DNA of 64,000 bases, taken from NCBI RefSeq assembly GCF_902168065.1, contig NZ_LR655697.1, forward strand, positions 1 to 64,000, read 5' to 3'. A program made the translations under genes and the position numbers. A model generated the notes under the pieces. It worked only from the letters and a program-made list of their open reading frames with translations, ran no database searches and had not been told where the DNA came from. This stretch comes from Mycobacterium tilburgii. Lineage in GTDB: Bacteria > Actinomycetota > Actinomycetes > Mycobacteriales > Mycobacteriaceae. Positions 29,988-39,687 of this stretch are shown here, one piece after another (the stretch's first letter is position 1; every line of letters begins with the position of its first letter).

Positions 29988-30760
29988 AACTGCTGTCCTT
30001 CTGCGCGGCGTACACGGAGCGGCTGCGGCTCGGGGTGGCCGTGCTGGTGAAGTCCCAGCACGAGCCGCTGGAGTTGGCTTCCACGGTGACCACGCTCGAC
30101 CGGATCTGCCACGGCCGGCTCGACGTCGGCGTGGCACCGGGCCGCGGCGGACCCGCGCTGGCCGCCTTCGGTGTCGAAAAGGACACCTACATCTCGTATT
30201 TCACCGAGGGCCTGAAGTTGATGAAGGCGGCCTAGTCCGACGATCCGACGGTGGATTTCCACGGCCGGTTCCGCGACGTCGCCGACCTACCGTTCCAGCC
30301 CAAATCGATCCAGCGGCCGCACCCGCCGATCTGGTTCGGCGGCGTAGCCCCCAAGGCGCTGGCCAGGGCGGTACGCCTCGGCGACGCGTACATGGGCGCA
30401 GGCGCGTCGAGCACCGAAGCCTTTGCCACGACGGTCCCCGGCGTCCAGCGTGAACTAGCCGAACAGGGAAAGATTCGGCGCGCTTCCCGATCAGGAAGCG
30501 CGTCTACTTGATGATCGACGACGACGCGGCTCGTGCTCGCGAGCGGGTGCTCGACGGCCTGCGCCGCCTCTACGGCCAGATGCCCGGCGTCGACACGTTC
30601 CCGGTATCCGGCCACCCCCGACAACGTCGCCCGTGGGCTGAAAGAGGCGATCAACGCCAGGGCGCAGACGCTGCTGCTGAATCCTCTCGGCCTGGATGTG
30701 CCGGAAAATCGTGAGCAAATGGAACGCCTTGCCGCAGAGGTGATTCCGCAGCTGAACTGA
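29988..30760 (+). pseudogene. LLM-class (luciferase-like, F420-type) oxidoreductase, 5'-truncated
   Basis: The fragment reads LLSFCAAYTERLRLGVAVLV, HGRLDVGVAPGRGGPALAAF and DTYISYFTEGLKLMKAA, then a TAG at 30233-30235, consistent with loss of a Trp codon. It continues RPHPPIWFGGVAPKALARAV, shifts frame near 30470 to VYLMIDDDAARARERVLD and ends QMERLAAEVIPQLN. This is the C-terminal three quarters of a flavin/F420 luciferase-fold enzyme. The N-terminus was lost when it was joined to the AI-2E stump. Confidence 0.8.
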
Positions 30761-31652
30761 TCAGCGTCCGAGTTTGGCGATCAGCCGCTTCCCCATTTCG
30801 GCGATCGCGTCGTCGACTTCGGGCACCCAGCCGGCGGAGATGATGAAGGAGTGTTGCCCGCCCTCGACCTCACGCGCCTCGTTGCCGGCGGCCTCGAGGC
30901 GCCGGGCGGACTTCGCGTCCTCACCGGCGAGCACTTCGTCACTGCCCCAGAACACCGCGATCGGCGGCGGGCCAGACAGGTCGGCGGTGATCGGGCTGAC
31001 CCGCGGGTCCGTCGGCGCTGACGCCGGTGCCGTCCAACCACGAGGACCGGAAGAACTCCGCAAGCGGACGCGACAACAGCCGGTCCCGGTCGGCGTTGTT
31101 GTCGGACAGCGTCAGGTCGACCCACGGAGAAATCGACACGATCGCGCCCGGCATCGCGGCTCCGTCGCGCAGCGCGATGGCCAGACCGACCTGGAAGTTG
31201 CCGCCGATCGAATGGTCAATGCTGGCAATGTTTTCCGGACGGTAGCCCTACAGCAGCCAATCATAGGCGTTGCGCACATCTTCGATCTGGGGGGCGGGGG
31301 GAACTTGTGTTCGGGCGCCCGCCGGAAGTTGAGCACCAGGGCCCGGGCGCCCGCCGCCTGCGCAATGTTCGCGGCGGCCCTTACAGTCGGAGTACATCGA
31401 CGCGACGACGGTGCCGCCCATGTGGTTGTGCAGCAGCACCCGCTCCGGGGTCACTGTCGGCGGGAATGCACCACAGCGCCTGCACGCCGCCGGCGTTCAC
31501 TTCCGCGTAGCTGACACCCTCGGGTTCGGTGGTCGCGACGTGCATCGTCTCGACCACGTAGCGCACCGCGGCCAGGTCGGAGTGGGGGTTGGCGGAGCGG
31601 GCACTCAGCGCGCCGAAAAGTCGGCGAACTCTTTTGCTTGCGTACTGACCAT
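30761..31652 (-). pseudogene. Alpha/beta hydrolase (hormone-sensitive-lipase-like), broken
   Basis: ATG 31652 (MVSTQAKEFADFSA) is followed by a frameshift, then VRYVVETMHVATTEPEGVSY, the oxyanion-type LLHNHMGGTVVASMYSD, RRAPEHKFP, DWLL and an in-frame TAG. The nucleophile elbow then reads DHSIGG where GHSIGG would be expected. The Asp/His part (VSPITADLSGPPPIAVFWGS, GGQHSFIISAG) ends at 30761. At least two frameshifts and one nonsense codon disable it. It lies at the breakpoint between Rv110x-like and ribosomal synteny blocks. Confidence 0.8.
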
Positions 31653-31687
31653 GGGGAGCACCTTTCGCGAGGTCATTGGATAGACGT

Positions 31688-31710
31688 CGTTATCGTAACG
31701 ATACGTTATC
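31688..31710. promoter_or_regulatory. Palindromic operator-like element upstream of the lipase remnant
   Basis: TATCGTAACGATA (31691-31703) is an inverted repeat around one central base. It is flanked by a direct repeat of CGTTATC at 31688 and 31704. The AT-rich, dyad-symmetric layout 36-58 bp before the lipase start resembles a TetR-family operator. No regulator gene lies next to it, so this is a guess from structure. Confidence 0.5.
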
Positions 31711-31765
31711 TATGTGAGTAGCAGAGTCAAGCACGGTGAACCCATCTAGTGTGACGACACTAACC

Positions 31766-31795
31766 CGGCCCCCGCGCAGATGTGCGCGGGGGCCG
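31766..31795 (-). terminator. Strong hairpin terminator after rplO
   Basis: A perfect 13-bp stem (CGGCCCCCGCGCA with TGCGCGGGGGCCG) encloses a four-base loop about 20 bp past the rplO stop. No long T-run follows, as is usual in mycobacteria. It probably ends the spc-type ribosomal operon and may also serve the opposite strand. Confidence 0.8.
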
Positions 31796-31814
31796 TTGCG
31801 AAATCCGAAAGGTG

Positions 31815-32258
31815 TTAGGAAACTTCGGTTGCCGAGCCGCCGGCGGCGGTAATCTTCTCGCGGGCGCTGCCGCTGAAATTGTGCGCAGACACCTCGACCT
31901 TGACGGTCAGGTCGCCGTCCCCCAGAACCTTCACCAACGAGTTCTTGCGAACCGCACCCTTGGCCACCAGCTCCGCGATGCCGATGGCACCGCCCTCGGG
32001 GAACAGCCGGTTGATGTCACCGACGTTGACGATCTCGTACTGGGTGCGGAACCGGTTACGGAACCCCTTGAGCTTGGGCAGCCGCATGTGGATCGGCATC
32101 TGACCACCCTCGAAGGTGGTCGGCACGTTCTTGCGCGCCTTGGTGCCCTTGGTACCACGGCCTGCGGTCTTCCCCTTGGATCCCTCACCGCGACCGACAC
32201 GGGTGCGCGCCGTCTTCGACCCGGGGGCGGGCTTGAGGTCGTGCAGCTTGATGGTCAT
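31815..32258 (-). CDS. rplO: 50S ribosomal protein L15
   Basis: L15 is an assembly protein of the large subunit. The 147 residues open [20 protein letters not shown], followed by the glycine-rich [20 protein letters not shown] and [20 protein letters not shown]. It is the last gene of the rplN-rplO cluster. Its ATG overlaps the rpmD stop by four bases, and a strong hairpin follows it. The frame is intact. Confidence 0.98.
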   Translation of the reverse strand: MTIKLHDLKPAPGSKTARTRVGRGEGSKGKTAGRGTKGTKARKNVPTTFEGGQMPIHMRLPKLKGFRNRFRTQYEIVNVGDINRLFPEGGAIGIAELVAKGAVRKNSLVKVLGDGDLTVKVEVSAHNFSGSAREKITAAGGSATEVS

Positions 32259-32452
32259 TGTGTCTTCCCTTCAGGCGCCGACTCCACCTCGACGAGGTGG
32301 CGCACCACGGCGATCAGCCCGCGGGTCTGCGGGTTGTCCTCGAGAACCACCGAATGGCGAATCCGTCGCAGGCCCAGAGTCCGCAGGCTCTCTCGCTGTT
32401 TCCAGCGCGCACCGATGGTGCTGCGCACCTGGGTGATTTTCAACTGGCTCAT
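32255..32452 (-). CDS. rpmD: 50S ribosomal protein L30
   Basis: This small 65-residue protein with [20 protein letters not shown] and the typical ends is L30. It overlaps rpsE upstream and rplO downstream by four bases on each side, so translation is coupled. Confidence 0.98.
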   Translation of the reverse strand: MSQLKITQVRSTIGARWKQRESLRTLGLRRIRHSVVLEDNPQTRGLIAVVRHLVEVESAPEGKTQ

Positions 32453-33126
32453 TGCTGTGCCGTTCCCTCGCGCGCGGCGGTCGTAGCCAGCGCTTCACTT
32501 TCACGTCGTGCCTTGAGCATCCCGGCGGGGGCGACATCCTCGATCGGCAGACCGCGGCGTGCGGCCACCTCCTCCGGGCGCTGCAGCAGCTTGAGCGCGG
32601 CCACCGTCGCGTGCACCACGTTGATCGCGTTGTCGCTTCCCAGCGACTTGGCCAGGATGTCGTGCACCCCAGCGCATTCCAGCACGGCGCGGGCCGCACC
32701 GCCGGCGATCACACCGGTACCGGGGCTGGCCGGACGGAGCAGCACCTCCCCGGCGGCCGCCTCACCCTGCACCGGGTGCGTGATCGTGCCGCCGATCAGC
32801 GGGACCCGGAATAAGCCCTTGCGCGCCTCTTCCACCCCCTTGGCGATCGCGGCCGGAACTTCCTTGGCCTTGCCGTAGCCGACGCCGACCATGCCGACTC
32901 CATCACCCACGATGACCAGAGCGGTGAAGCTGAATCGCCGACCACCCTTGACCACCTTGGAAACCCGGTTAATGGCAACGACCCGCTCGAGATAGTTGCT
33001 CTTGTCGCAGTCGCGGTCCCTATCACGACCACCACGGCCGCCGTCGCGGCGGCCCCGTCCGTCACGGGAGTCGCGGGAATCGCGGCCGTCCGGGGCGCCT
33101 TGCCCCCCAGCGGACTGCTCCGCCAT
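32449..33126 (-). CDS. rpsE: 30S ribosomal protein S5
   Basis: S5 acts in decoding fidelity. The 225 residues have an Arg/Asp/Gly-rich N-terminal extension ([15 protein letters not shown]), typical of mycobacteria. The conserved core follows: [39 protein letters not shown] and [20 protein letters not shown]. The gene overlaps rpmD by four bases. Intact. Confidence 0.98.
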   Translation of the reverse strand: MAEQSAGGQGAPDGRDSRDSRDGRGRRDGGRGGRDRDRDCDKSNYLERVVAINRVSKVVKGGRRFSFTALVIVGDGVGMVGVGYGKAKEVPAAIAKGVEEARKGLFRVPLIGGTITHPVQGEAAAGEVLLRPASPGTGVIAGGAARAVLECAGVHDILAKSLGSDNAINVVHATVAALKLLQRPEEVAARRGLPIEDVAPAGMLKARRESEALATTAAREGTAQQ

Positions 33127-33148
33127 TACGCGATCCTTCCAGTTGTCA

Positions 33149-33553
33149 TCAGAATTTCAATCCGTTCTCGCGGGCGGCGTCAGCCAGGGCCGCGATCCGT
33201 CCGCCGTAGGTGTATCCGCCACGGTCGAACACCACGCTGTCGATGCCGGCCGCCTTGGCGCGCTCGGCAATCAACTGGCCGACCCGCACACTGCGGGATT
33301 TCTTGTCCCCGTCCAGCCCACGCACGTCGGCCTCGATCGACGAGGCGGCGGCCAGCGTGGTGCCGTTCTCGTCGTTGACCAGTTGCACGTGGATGTGCCG
33401 CGCGGAGCGGTTCACCACCAGCCGCGGGCGCTGCGGGGTGCCCGAGATCTTCTTGCGTAGGCGGGCGTGCCGACGCAGCCGGGAAACCCGGCGAATTGCA
33501 GATACGCTCTGCCCCACCGGCTTCCGCTTGACGGTAGCTTGCTTTTGCGCCAT
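33149..33553 (-). CDS. rplR: 50S ribosomal protein L18
   Basis: L18 binds 5S rRNA. The 134 residues include [40 protein letters not shown] and [20 protein letters not shown]. The N-terminus [18 protein letters not shown] is longer than the minimal form, as in other slow growers. Intact, with a two-base gap to rplF. Confidence 0.97.
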   Translation of the reverse strand: MAQKQATVKRKPVGQSVSAIRRVSRLRRHARLRKKISGTPQRPRLVVNRSARHIHVQLVNDENGTTLAAASSIEADVRGLDGDKKSRSVRVGQLIAERAKAAGIDSVVFDRGGYTYGGRIAALADAARENGLKF

Positions 33554-33555
33554 GA

Positions 33556-34095
33556 CTACTTACCTGTCTTTCCGACCTTGCGGCGGACCTGCTCACCCTC
33601 GTAGCGCACGCCCTTCCCCTTGTACGGGTCCGGGCGGCGCAGGCGGCGGATGTTCGCCGAAATCTGGCCGACCTTTTGCTTGTCGATTCCGGTGACACTG
33701 AACTTCGTCGGCGACTCGACGGCGAAGGTGATGCCGTCCGGGGCTTCGATCACCACGGGGTGGTTGTAGCCGAGCGCGAACTCGAGGTTGGAGCCCTTGA
33801 GCTGCACCCGGTAACCGACGCCGAAGATCTCCATCTTGGTGGAGTAACCTTGCGTGACGCCGGTGACCAGGTTGGAGACCAGAGTGCGCGACAGCCCGTG
33901 CAGCGACCGGCTTTCCCGCTCGTCATTCGGACGGTTGACCACGATGGCGCCGTCTGCACTGCGCTCCACCGTGATGGGCTCGGCCACGGTCAGGTCGAGG
34001 GTGCCCTTGGGACCCTTAGCCGAGACCCTCTGACCGTCGATCGTGACGTCGACTCCTGCGGGAACCGGAATCGGCTTCTTACCAATGCGCGACAT
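33556..34095 (-). CDS. rplF: 50S ribosomal protein L6
   Basis: L6 lies near the factor-binding site. The 179 residues start [20 protein letters not shown] and contain the C-terminal signature [20 protein letters not shown]. Full length and intact, between rpsH and rplR. Confidence 0.98.
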   Translation of the reverse strand: MSRIGKKPIPVPAGVDVTIDGQRVSAKGPKGTLDLTVAEPITVERSADGAIVVNRPNDERESRSLHGLSRTLVSNLVTGVTQGYSTKMEIFGVGYRVQLKGSNLEFALGYNHPVVIEAPDGITFAVESPTKFSVTGIDKQKVGQISANIRRLRRPDPYKGKGVRYEGEQVRRKVGKTGK

Positions 34096-34118
34096 AGTCT
34101 TTCGTTACCTCTCCCCGC

Positions 34119-34517
34119 CTACCACACGTACGCGAGGACTTCGCCGCCCACGCCATGTCTGGCTGCCTGACGGTCGGTGAGCAGGCCCGAGGAGGTCGAG
34201 ATGATCGCCACGCCCAGACCACCGAGCACTCGCGGCAGATTGGTAGATTTCGCGTACACGCGCAGACCGGGCTTGGACACCCGGCGCAGGCCGGCGATGC
34301 TGCGCTCCCGGCCGGGGCCGTACTTGAGCTGAACCACCAGCGACTTGCCGACCCTAGCGTCTTTGGTCCGGAAATCGCTGATGTAGCCCTCGCCCTTGAG
34401 GATCTGCGCGATGTTGGCCTTCAGCTTGGAGTGCGGCAACGTCACCTCGTCGTGGTATGCCGAATTGGCGTTGCGCAGACGTGTCAAGAAGTCTGCGATC
34501 GGGTCCGTCATCGTCAT
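34119..34517 (-). CDS. rpsH: 30S ribosomal protein S8
   Basis: S8 is a primary 16S rRNA binder. ATG 34517 ([20 protein letters not shown]) is chosen over an in-frame ATG nine bases upstream because it gives the mycobacterial 132-residue form. The C-terminal [20 protein letters not shown] is conserved. Intact. Confidence 0.97.
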   Translation of the reverse strand: MTMTDPIADFLTRLRNANSAYHDEVTLPHSKLKANIAQILKGEGYISDFRTKDARVGKSLVVQLKYGPGRERSIAGLRRVSKPGLRVYAKSTNLPRVLGGLGVAIISTSSGLLTDRQAARHGVGGEVLAYVW

Positions 34518-34655
34518 CGAGCGCAACTCCTCTTCATCGCTGCGCTCTGCATCGTCGTTGTCGCAGTCATGACAGTGTCTGTCACCTTCCTCGCGGTGGT
34601 TCCCGGTCCGGGTCTGTCGCGCACCTGTTCTGGGTTGGTCCTGGGATCTCGGCTG

Positions 34656-34841
34656 TTACCAGCTGCTCTTCTGCACGCCCGGCAGCTCGCCGGCGTGCGC
34701 CATCTCGCGCAGGCAGATCCGGCACAGGCCGAACTTGCGGAAGACCGCACGCGGGCGGCCGCACTTGTTGCAGCGCGTGTAGCCGCGCACCGCGAACTTC
34801 GGCTTGCGCGCGGCCTTGTTGACCAATGCCTTCTTGGCCAT
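34656..34841 (-). CDS. rpsN: 30S ribosomal protein S14 type Z (zinc form)
   Basis: The 61-residue protein has the zinc ribbon [20 protein letters not shown], two CxxC pairs, which marks the zinc-binding (C+) S14 used under zinc-replete conditions. It follows rplE with a two-base gap. A 138-bp gap separates it from rpsH. Confidence 0.98.
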
Positions 34842-34843
34842 GC

Positions 34844-35407
34844 TCAGTTCTCCTTGAGCGGAAAGCCGAGGGCCCGTAACAGCGCTCGTCCTTCGTCGTC
34901 AGTCGTCGCCGAGGTGACGACATTGATGTCCATGCCACGAACTCGGTCGATCTTGTCCACGTCGATCTCGTGGAACACCGACTGCTCGGACAGGCCGAAG
35001 GTGTAGTTGCCGACACCGTCGAACTGCTTGGGCGAGAGCCCGCGGAAGTCACGGATACGCGGCAGCGCGATCGACGTCAGCCGGTCGAGGAACTCCCACA
35101 TGCGGTCTCCCCGCAGGGTCACCCGCGCGCCGATCGGCATGCCCTCACGCAGCTTGAACTGTGCAATGGACTTGCGCGCCCTGCGGACTTCGGGCCGCTG
35201 CCCGGTGATCAGCGCCAGGTCGTTGACGGCGCCGTTGATCAACTTGGCGTCGCGAGCCGCGTCGCCAACGCCCATGTGGACGACGACCTTGGCCACCGTC
35301 GGGATCTGCATGACGTTGCGGTAGCCGAACTCCTTGAGCAACGCATCGCGAATCTCGTTGCGGTAGCGCTCTTTCAGGCGCGGCTGCACTTTCTCTGCTG
35401 TGGTCAT
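34844..35407 (-). CDS. rplE: 50S ribosomal protein L5
   Basis: L5 binds 5S rRNA and contacts the P-site tRNA. ATG 35407 gives [20 protein letters not shown] and 187 residues; the frame is open further upstream but the family starts here. [20 protein letters not shown] and [20 protein letters not shown] are signatures. Intact, four bases after rplX. Confidence 0.98.
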
Positions 35408-35411
35408 AGCC

Positions 35412-35729
35412 TCAGATGTCCTTGCCGTTGCGCTTGGAGATACGGACGCGCTTACCGGTTTCCTCGTCGACCCGGTATCCGACGCGGGTCGGCTTGCCGT
35501 CGGAGTCGACCACCATGACGTTGGAGGCGTCGATCGGCGCTTCCTGCGTGACGATTCCGCCGGACCGCGCTCCGCGCTGGTTGGTCGAAATGGCGGTGTG
35601 CTTCTTGATCGCGTTGACGCCCTCGACCAGCACACGGTTGTGGCCGGGGTAGACCTTCAGCACCTTGCCTTTGGCGCCCTTGTCCTTGCCCGCAATCACC
35701 AGGACGGTGTCGTCCTTTTTGACCTTCAT
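35412..35729 (-). CDS. rplX: 50S ribosomal protein L24
   Basis: L24 starts large-subunit assembly. The 105 residues open [20 protein letters not shown], the KOW motif, and include [20 protein letters not shown]. Its ATG lies directly against the rplN stop. Intact. Confidence 0.98.
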   Translation of the reverse strand: MKVKKDDTVLVIAGKDKGAKGKVLKVYPGHNRVLVEGVNAIKKHTAISTNQRGARSGGIVTQEAPIDASNVMVVDSDGKPTRVGYRVDEETGKRVRISKRNGKDI

Positions 35730-36098
35730 TTACAAAACCTCCGGAGCCAGCGAGATGATCTTCATGAATCGCTTCTCACGCAGTTCACGCCCGACCGGCC
35801 CGAAGATGCGCGTCCCGCGCGGGTCGTTGTCGGGCTTGATGATCACCGCGGCGTTCTCGTCGAATTTGATGTAGCTGCCGTCGGGACGCCGGCGCTCTTT
35901 AACGGTGCGCACCACGACGGCCTTGACGACGTCGCCCCGCTTGACATTGCCGCCGGGGATGGCGTCTTTCACGGTGGCGACGATGACATCACCGATGCCG
36001 GCGTAGCGTCGCGACGAACCACCGAGCACCCGGATGCACAAGATCTCCTTGGCGCCGGTGTTGTCGGCGACCTTCAGCCGCGATTCCTGCTGAATCAC
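35730..36098 (-). CDS. rplN: 50S ribosomal protein L14
   Basis: GTG 36098 starts [20 protein letters not shown] and gives the universal 122 residues; an ATG 60 bases upstream would add a tail not found in the family. [20 protein letters not shown] and [20 protein letters not shown] are signatures. It is the first gene of the rplN-rplO operon, with the promoter region just upstream. Confidence 0.97.
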
Positions 36099-36242
36099 TC
36101 GATCTCCTGACTGAAGTTCACGTGTGCACGGCAGGAAACGCCTCTGCGAGGCCCCCACAAACGAGGCCCACCAACCTGACGTGCGCGGTCTTTGTCACCG
36201 AAGGGCACGCGGGGCCTGTGACGCTTGCACGCACCGGCCGAG

Positions 36243-36269
36243 GTCTGCCCAAGGCAGACTCTAGAGTCT
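36243..36269. promoter_or_regulatory. Overlapping palindromes in the rplN operon promoter region
   Basis: GTCTGCC-CAA-GGCAGAC (36243-36259) is a perfect hairpin, and AGACTCTAGAGTCT (36256-36269) is a perfect 14-bp palindrome. They share four bases and sit about 145-170 bp upstream of rplN. They could be a start-site element of the ribosomal operon or a regulator site. No transcript data are available. Confidence 0.4.
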
Positions 36270-36338
36270 AGGTGACGAGCTACTCAGCGCCAAATTCCCG
36301 GTCCGACCTCATTAGCCCAGTGCGCGGGGCAGCCTTCC

Positions 36339-37668
36339 CTAGGAGGGTGGCGACTCCGCGTCGGTCTCGGGTGGGGCGGCGGGACCGGTGCGCGCGGCAC
36401 GGGTGACCAGTCGGGCCGCCCAATTCTGTCGGCGTTCTGCGGCGACGCGGGTGCTGCGGTCTTGGGCCCGGGTGCGCCGTCGGCGGGGCATCATCGCGGT
36501 GCGCTCGCCGCAGTAGTCCTGCGGGGGCTTGGCCTCGGGGCAGCAAGGCCCCCGGTGGCCCGGCACAGGCTGGGAAACAGCAGGGCGCTGCCCGGCGTGG
36601 TCACGTAGGTGCGGCCCGGCCGGGGAGGTCAAAATCAGCGTGCCGTCGGGCAGTTGCTTCTCGGTCCAGCCCCAGAACGTTTTCACCAAATGGCACATAG
36701 CTGGGCTCAGGTGGCACGTCGGCGGGGTGGATCAGCGGCACGTGTTTGGCCTCGGCGACCAGCTCGGGCGGAATCAACCCCTCCGCACCGAGCTGGCAAC
36801 TCGGCGCGCTGCCACGGCCGGCCACGGTGGCCTGCTCGGCGATGACATGATGACCACGGGAGGCGCCTGGCGCCGGCCCCGCCGGCCGCGCAATCGACGC
36901 GCCCGCATACGACATCCCAGCCGATCCGCCCCGACCGCAAACGCGCCCAATGCATCTGCGCGGCACTGCTCGCGGGTGCGCGGATCCTGGGCACAAACGG
37001 TGGCTGCCACCGCGTCCAGCCGCGCATCCAGGGCCGCAACGTCCGGGCTGAGCAGTACTCCTTCGAGGCGGGCCAACCCCGTCGCCCATCATCGATCCAA
37101 CCTCCCGGCCTGCCGCGCCGTCACGGCGCCTACGCACCGCATCGGCATCGGCGCGGGCCACCGCCTTGTCGACCTGCGCGGCCAGCCGGGCCGGGGTCAG
37201 GGGAAGCCAGCACGCCACCGACACCGCCAACTGCGCATCCACGGCGGCCAACACGTCGACATCGGTGAGCAGATCGGTGCGATACACCAGCGTCTGCACC
37301 ATCCGAAAATCGAGGTCGCCGCTGGCGAACACCTCCGCGACGCGAGGCAGCCACTCGCGCAATACCCGGGCATACTGCATCCGGCTGGCCGCCAATCCCT
37401 GACTGATCCGCAGCTCCGCGGCCACCTCGGCGGACACCGCCGCCTCGGTGTCTACCGCCCACTCCTCGGACTCCGCACACCGCGACAACCGATAGGCGAA
37501 CAATGCCCCGATCGCCGCCAACTGTCCGGCGGCCGCCCGGTTCTCGGCGCGCGACAAGCACGAGACCTGCTCGAGCAGCGTGCCCGATTCCGGCGTCGCC
37601 TTCGGATGGCGCCGCTCAAAAAGCTCGTCGAACCCGGCGATCACCTCCGCCGGTAGCTTATCGAACAT
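36339..37668 (-). pseudogene. 13E12 family HNH endonuclease (DUF222), second copy, broken
   Basis: ATG 37668 opens MFDKLPAEVIAGFDELFERR and a clean DUF222 half: EVAAELRISQGLAASRMQYA, ASGDLDFRMVQTLVYRTDLL, CWLPLTPARLAAQVDKAVAR. Frameshifts near 37090 and 36850 follow, then GLIPPELVAEAKHVPLIHPA and the C-terminal region LPDGTLILTSPAGPHLRDH and MMPRRRRTRAQDRSTRVAAE. It sits between the two ribosomal clusters, next to the DUF4436 remnants, and is absent from that site in H37Rv as far as I recall. It is only distantly like the copy at 13.6 kb. Confidence 0.85.
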
Positions 37669-38540
37669 GTGTTCGAAACGTCACCCCGGTGCCGACGCTT
37701 TCCAGTCCGATCGTCGGGCCTGTGGATAACCCCCGGCGCCCGCCTCCGGAAATCAGTCGCCCTACCGCACCCAGGGCGATGATGTACAGGCTCATGGCCA
37801 CCACCAGCCCGATCAGCACCCATTGCACCACCGCCTGGTCGATCCAGGATCCCGGTGGTGGCGAGCCGAGCAGGATCCCGCGCAGCGGGACGATGGCGAA
37901 CAGCATCGCGGCATACCAGGTACCGAACGGCGGCACGAATTTCCTCTTGCCCCGCACCATCGGGATGGTGACCGACAGCGCCAAGGTGGGCAGGGTGAAC
38001 AGCACAACGCAGAGGGCCAGGTCGAACACCAGCGGACCCTTGGCCCGCTTCATGGTGATGACCAAAGCGGCGTCGGCTAGTCTGCCCGAGTTTCACGCGG
38101 CTCGTCTCATCCACACGCTCGACTTCGACGTCCCAGCCGTCCAGTCCGCCGGTGACCTCGACCCGGGCCGGCACCTTCTAGCGGCGATCGCCGGCACCGA
38201 TCAGCATGCCGGCCGAGATCTTTTCGGCCGTATTAGGTGTAGAAGGGCCAATTGGCCGGATCGCCGTGGGCCTCGATGGCGGTGTCCAACTGCGCCGGGC
38301 CTTCCCCGCCGGGAACCGGAGATGTACAGGCGAACCGCGACGTCGGTATTGAGTACGTTGAATCGCTTGTCGTACAACGAATCCGGGGGATAAACCAGGA
38401 CATCGACCTTGAGCTATGCGCGGTTGTCTTGAGGTCGTCGGGTAGCAACTGCACGATCGTGTCGTTGCCGCCGCCCTGGCTCAGATCCAGTGGCGGCAGC
38501 GGCTCCTCGGATCGCTGCAGGTAGTGGACGCCGAACAGAC
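37658..38540 (-). pseudogene. DUF4436 membrane protein, copy B (C-terminal part)
   Basis: The remnant begins inside the protein with EPLPPLDLSQGGGNDTIVQL, then VDVLVYPPDSLYDKRFNVLN and DPANWPF, AEKISAGMLIGAGDR, VPARVEVTGGLDGWDVEVER. It ends with three membrane helices (ITMKRAKGPLVFDLALCVVL, GTWYAAMLFAIVPLRGILLG, VVQWVLIGLVVAMSLYIIAL). This is the order of DUF4436 proteins such as Rv0713. Several frameshifts are present and the N-terminus is replaced by copy A. Confidence 0.75.
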
Positions 38541-38901
38541 GAGATATTGCAGGTCGCCGAGATCGTTGTCCGGGTACATTCGCACGGCCGCGCCGGTGGT
38601 CAGCACACCGGAAATTCTTGTCGTACAACTAATCATTGTGATAGACAAGCACATTCACCGTAAGTCGATTGATCACAGTCTTGAACTCGCTGAGGCTCAC
38701 CTGCACCACACTGTCCTCGGCCTCGACCTTGCTGAAGTCCACCGCGGGCAGCGGGGGCGCCGACTTCGCCAACAGGTGTACTGCGATCAGGGACATCACG
38801 TAGACGCTCAGGATGGCCACCACGATCCCGAACGCGATCGCCATTTGCCGTGCCAGCGATTCTGGCGGCGACGGCGGTAGCGGCGGAGCTTGTACAGTCA
38901 A
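38541..38901 (-). pseudogene. DUF4436 membrane protein, copy A (N-terminal part)
   Basis: ATG 38901 gives MTVQAPPLPPSPPESLARQM, a signal-anchor helix (AIAFGIVVAILSVYVMSLIA) and VVQVSLSEFKTVINRLTVNV LVYHND before a TAG. Homology then continues LYDKNF, VRMYPDNDLGDLQYL and stops near 38541. The LVY-LYDK-F segment recurs about 250 bp downstream in copy B, so two tandem paralogues have been trimmed and joined. Confidence 0.7.
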
Positions 38902-38985
38902 CGGCCATCACCACCACAAGTTGGACGAACAGTTTGCTGCCTGCTGCTTAGGGCACGGGCAGATGCTAGCAGCCACGCCGGGGTT

Positions 38986-39687
38986 TCAAGGGATTACGAC
39001 CGCGAATTGCTGCATTGCTATGGATTTCGCCGGACCGAACCCCACTGCGCCCGCGGGTCCCTCGATGTGAATAGCCACCAGGTAGGTCTGGGCGTTTGTC
39101 CAGATGTGGGTGATGCGGTCGGCAAAGGTCACGCGGGCGGGTCGTCCGATGGTGCCGCTGATAAACTGGCTGCTGTAGCCACAGAACTGTGTCGCGGTGA
39201 CGGTGTCCTGCACATCCGGCTTGGCAGTGCGCAGCGGCACCGTACCGCAGGAATGCCCCGCCCGGTTCGAGGCCGGTCAGAACTGATGGTCACCTGTAGC
39301 GACAAACCGTCGGGGTCGGTTGCGGTCAACGCCACGGTGCCGGGAGCCGAATTCCAGCCATCGGGTATCGGCACGGTCAGCTTGGGGGCCACCGGATCCG
39401 ACACCGCAGCGGGGGTCATCCGGCCGTTCCCATTAGGCGGCGGGAAGCACACCAGGGCGTTCGGTGGGATGTGGGCGGGGAGGGTGGTCTCGATGCCGGG
39501 TACCGGCTCGGTCGGGTCAAAGCGGCGCGGTGCACCCGATGTGGTCGTCGCGTTCGCCGTCGAAGACGTCGTGCAGGCGCGAACGGCTTTGCCATCCATG
39601 GACTTTCCGCATACCACCGCAACGCATGTCAGGACGCAGATGGTCCCCGCCGCGTCCGTCGCGGCGGACCTGGCTCGCCTTGCGCGC
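38986..39687 (-). pseudogene. Lipoprotein, LpqN/LpqT-like, frameshifted
   Basis: The 5' part contains a lipobox-like stretch, ICVLTCVAVVCGKSMDGKAV, then a Ser/Thr-rich linker and LTVPIPDGWNSAPGTVALTA with LSLQVTISSD. A frameshift near 39245 precedes PLRTAKPDVQDTVTATQFCG and YLVAIHIEGPAGAVGFGPAK to the stop at 38986. The layout is like the secreted LpqN/LpqT lipoproteins. No clear start codon remains; a frame runs in from the arylsulfatase end. Family is a moderate-confidence guess. Confidence 0.55.
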
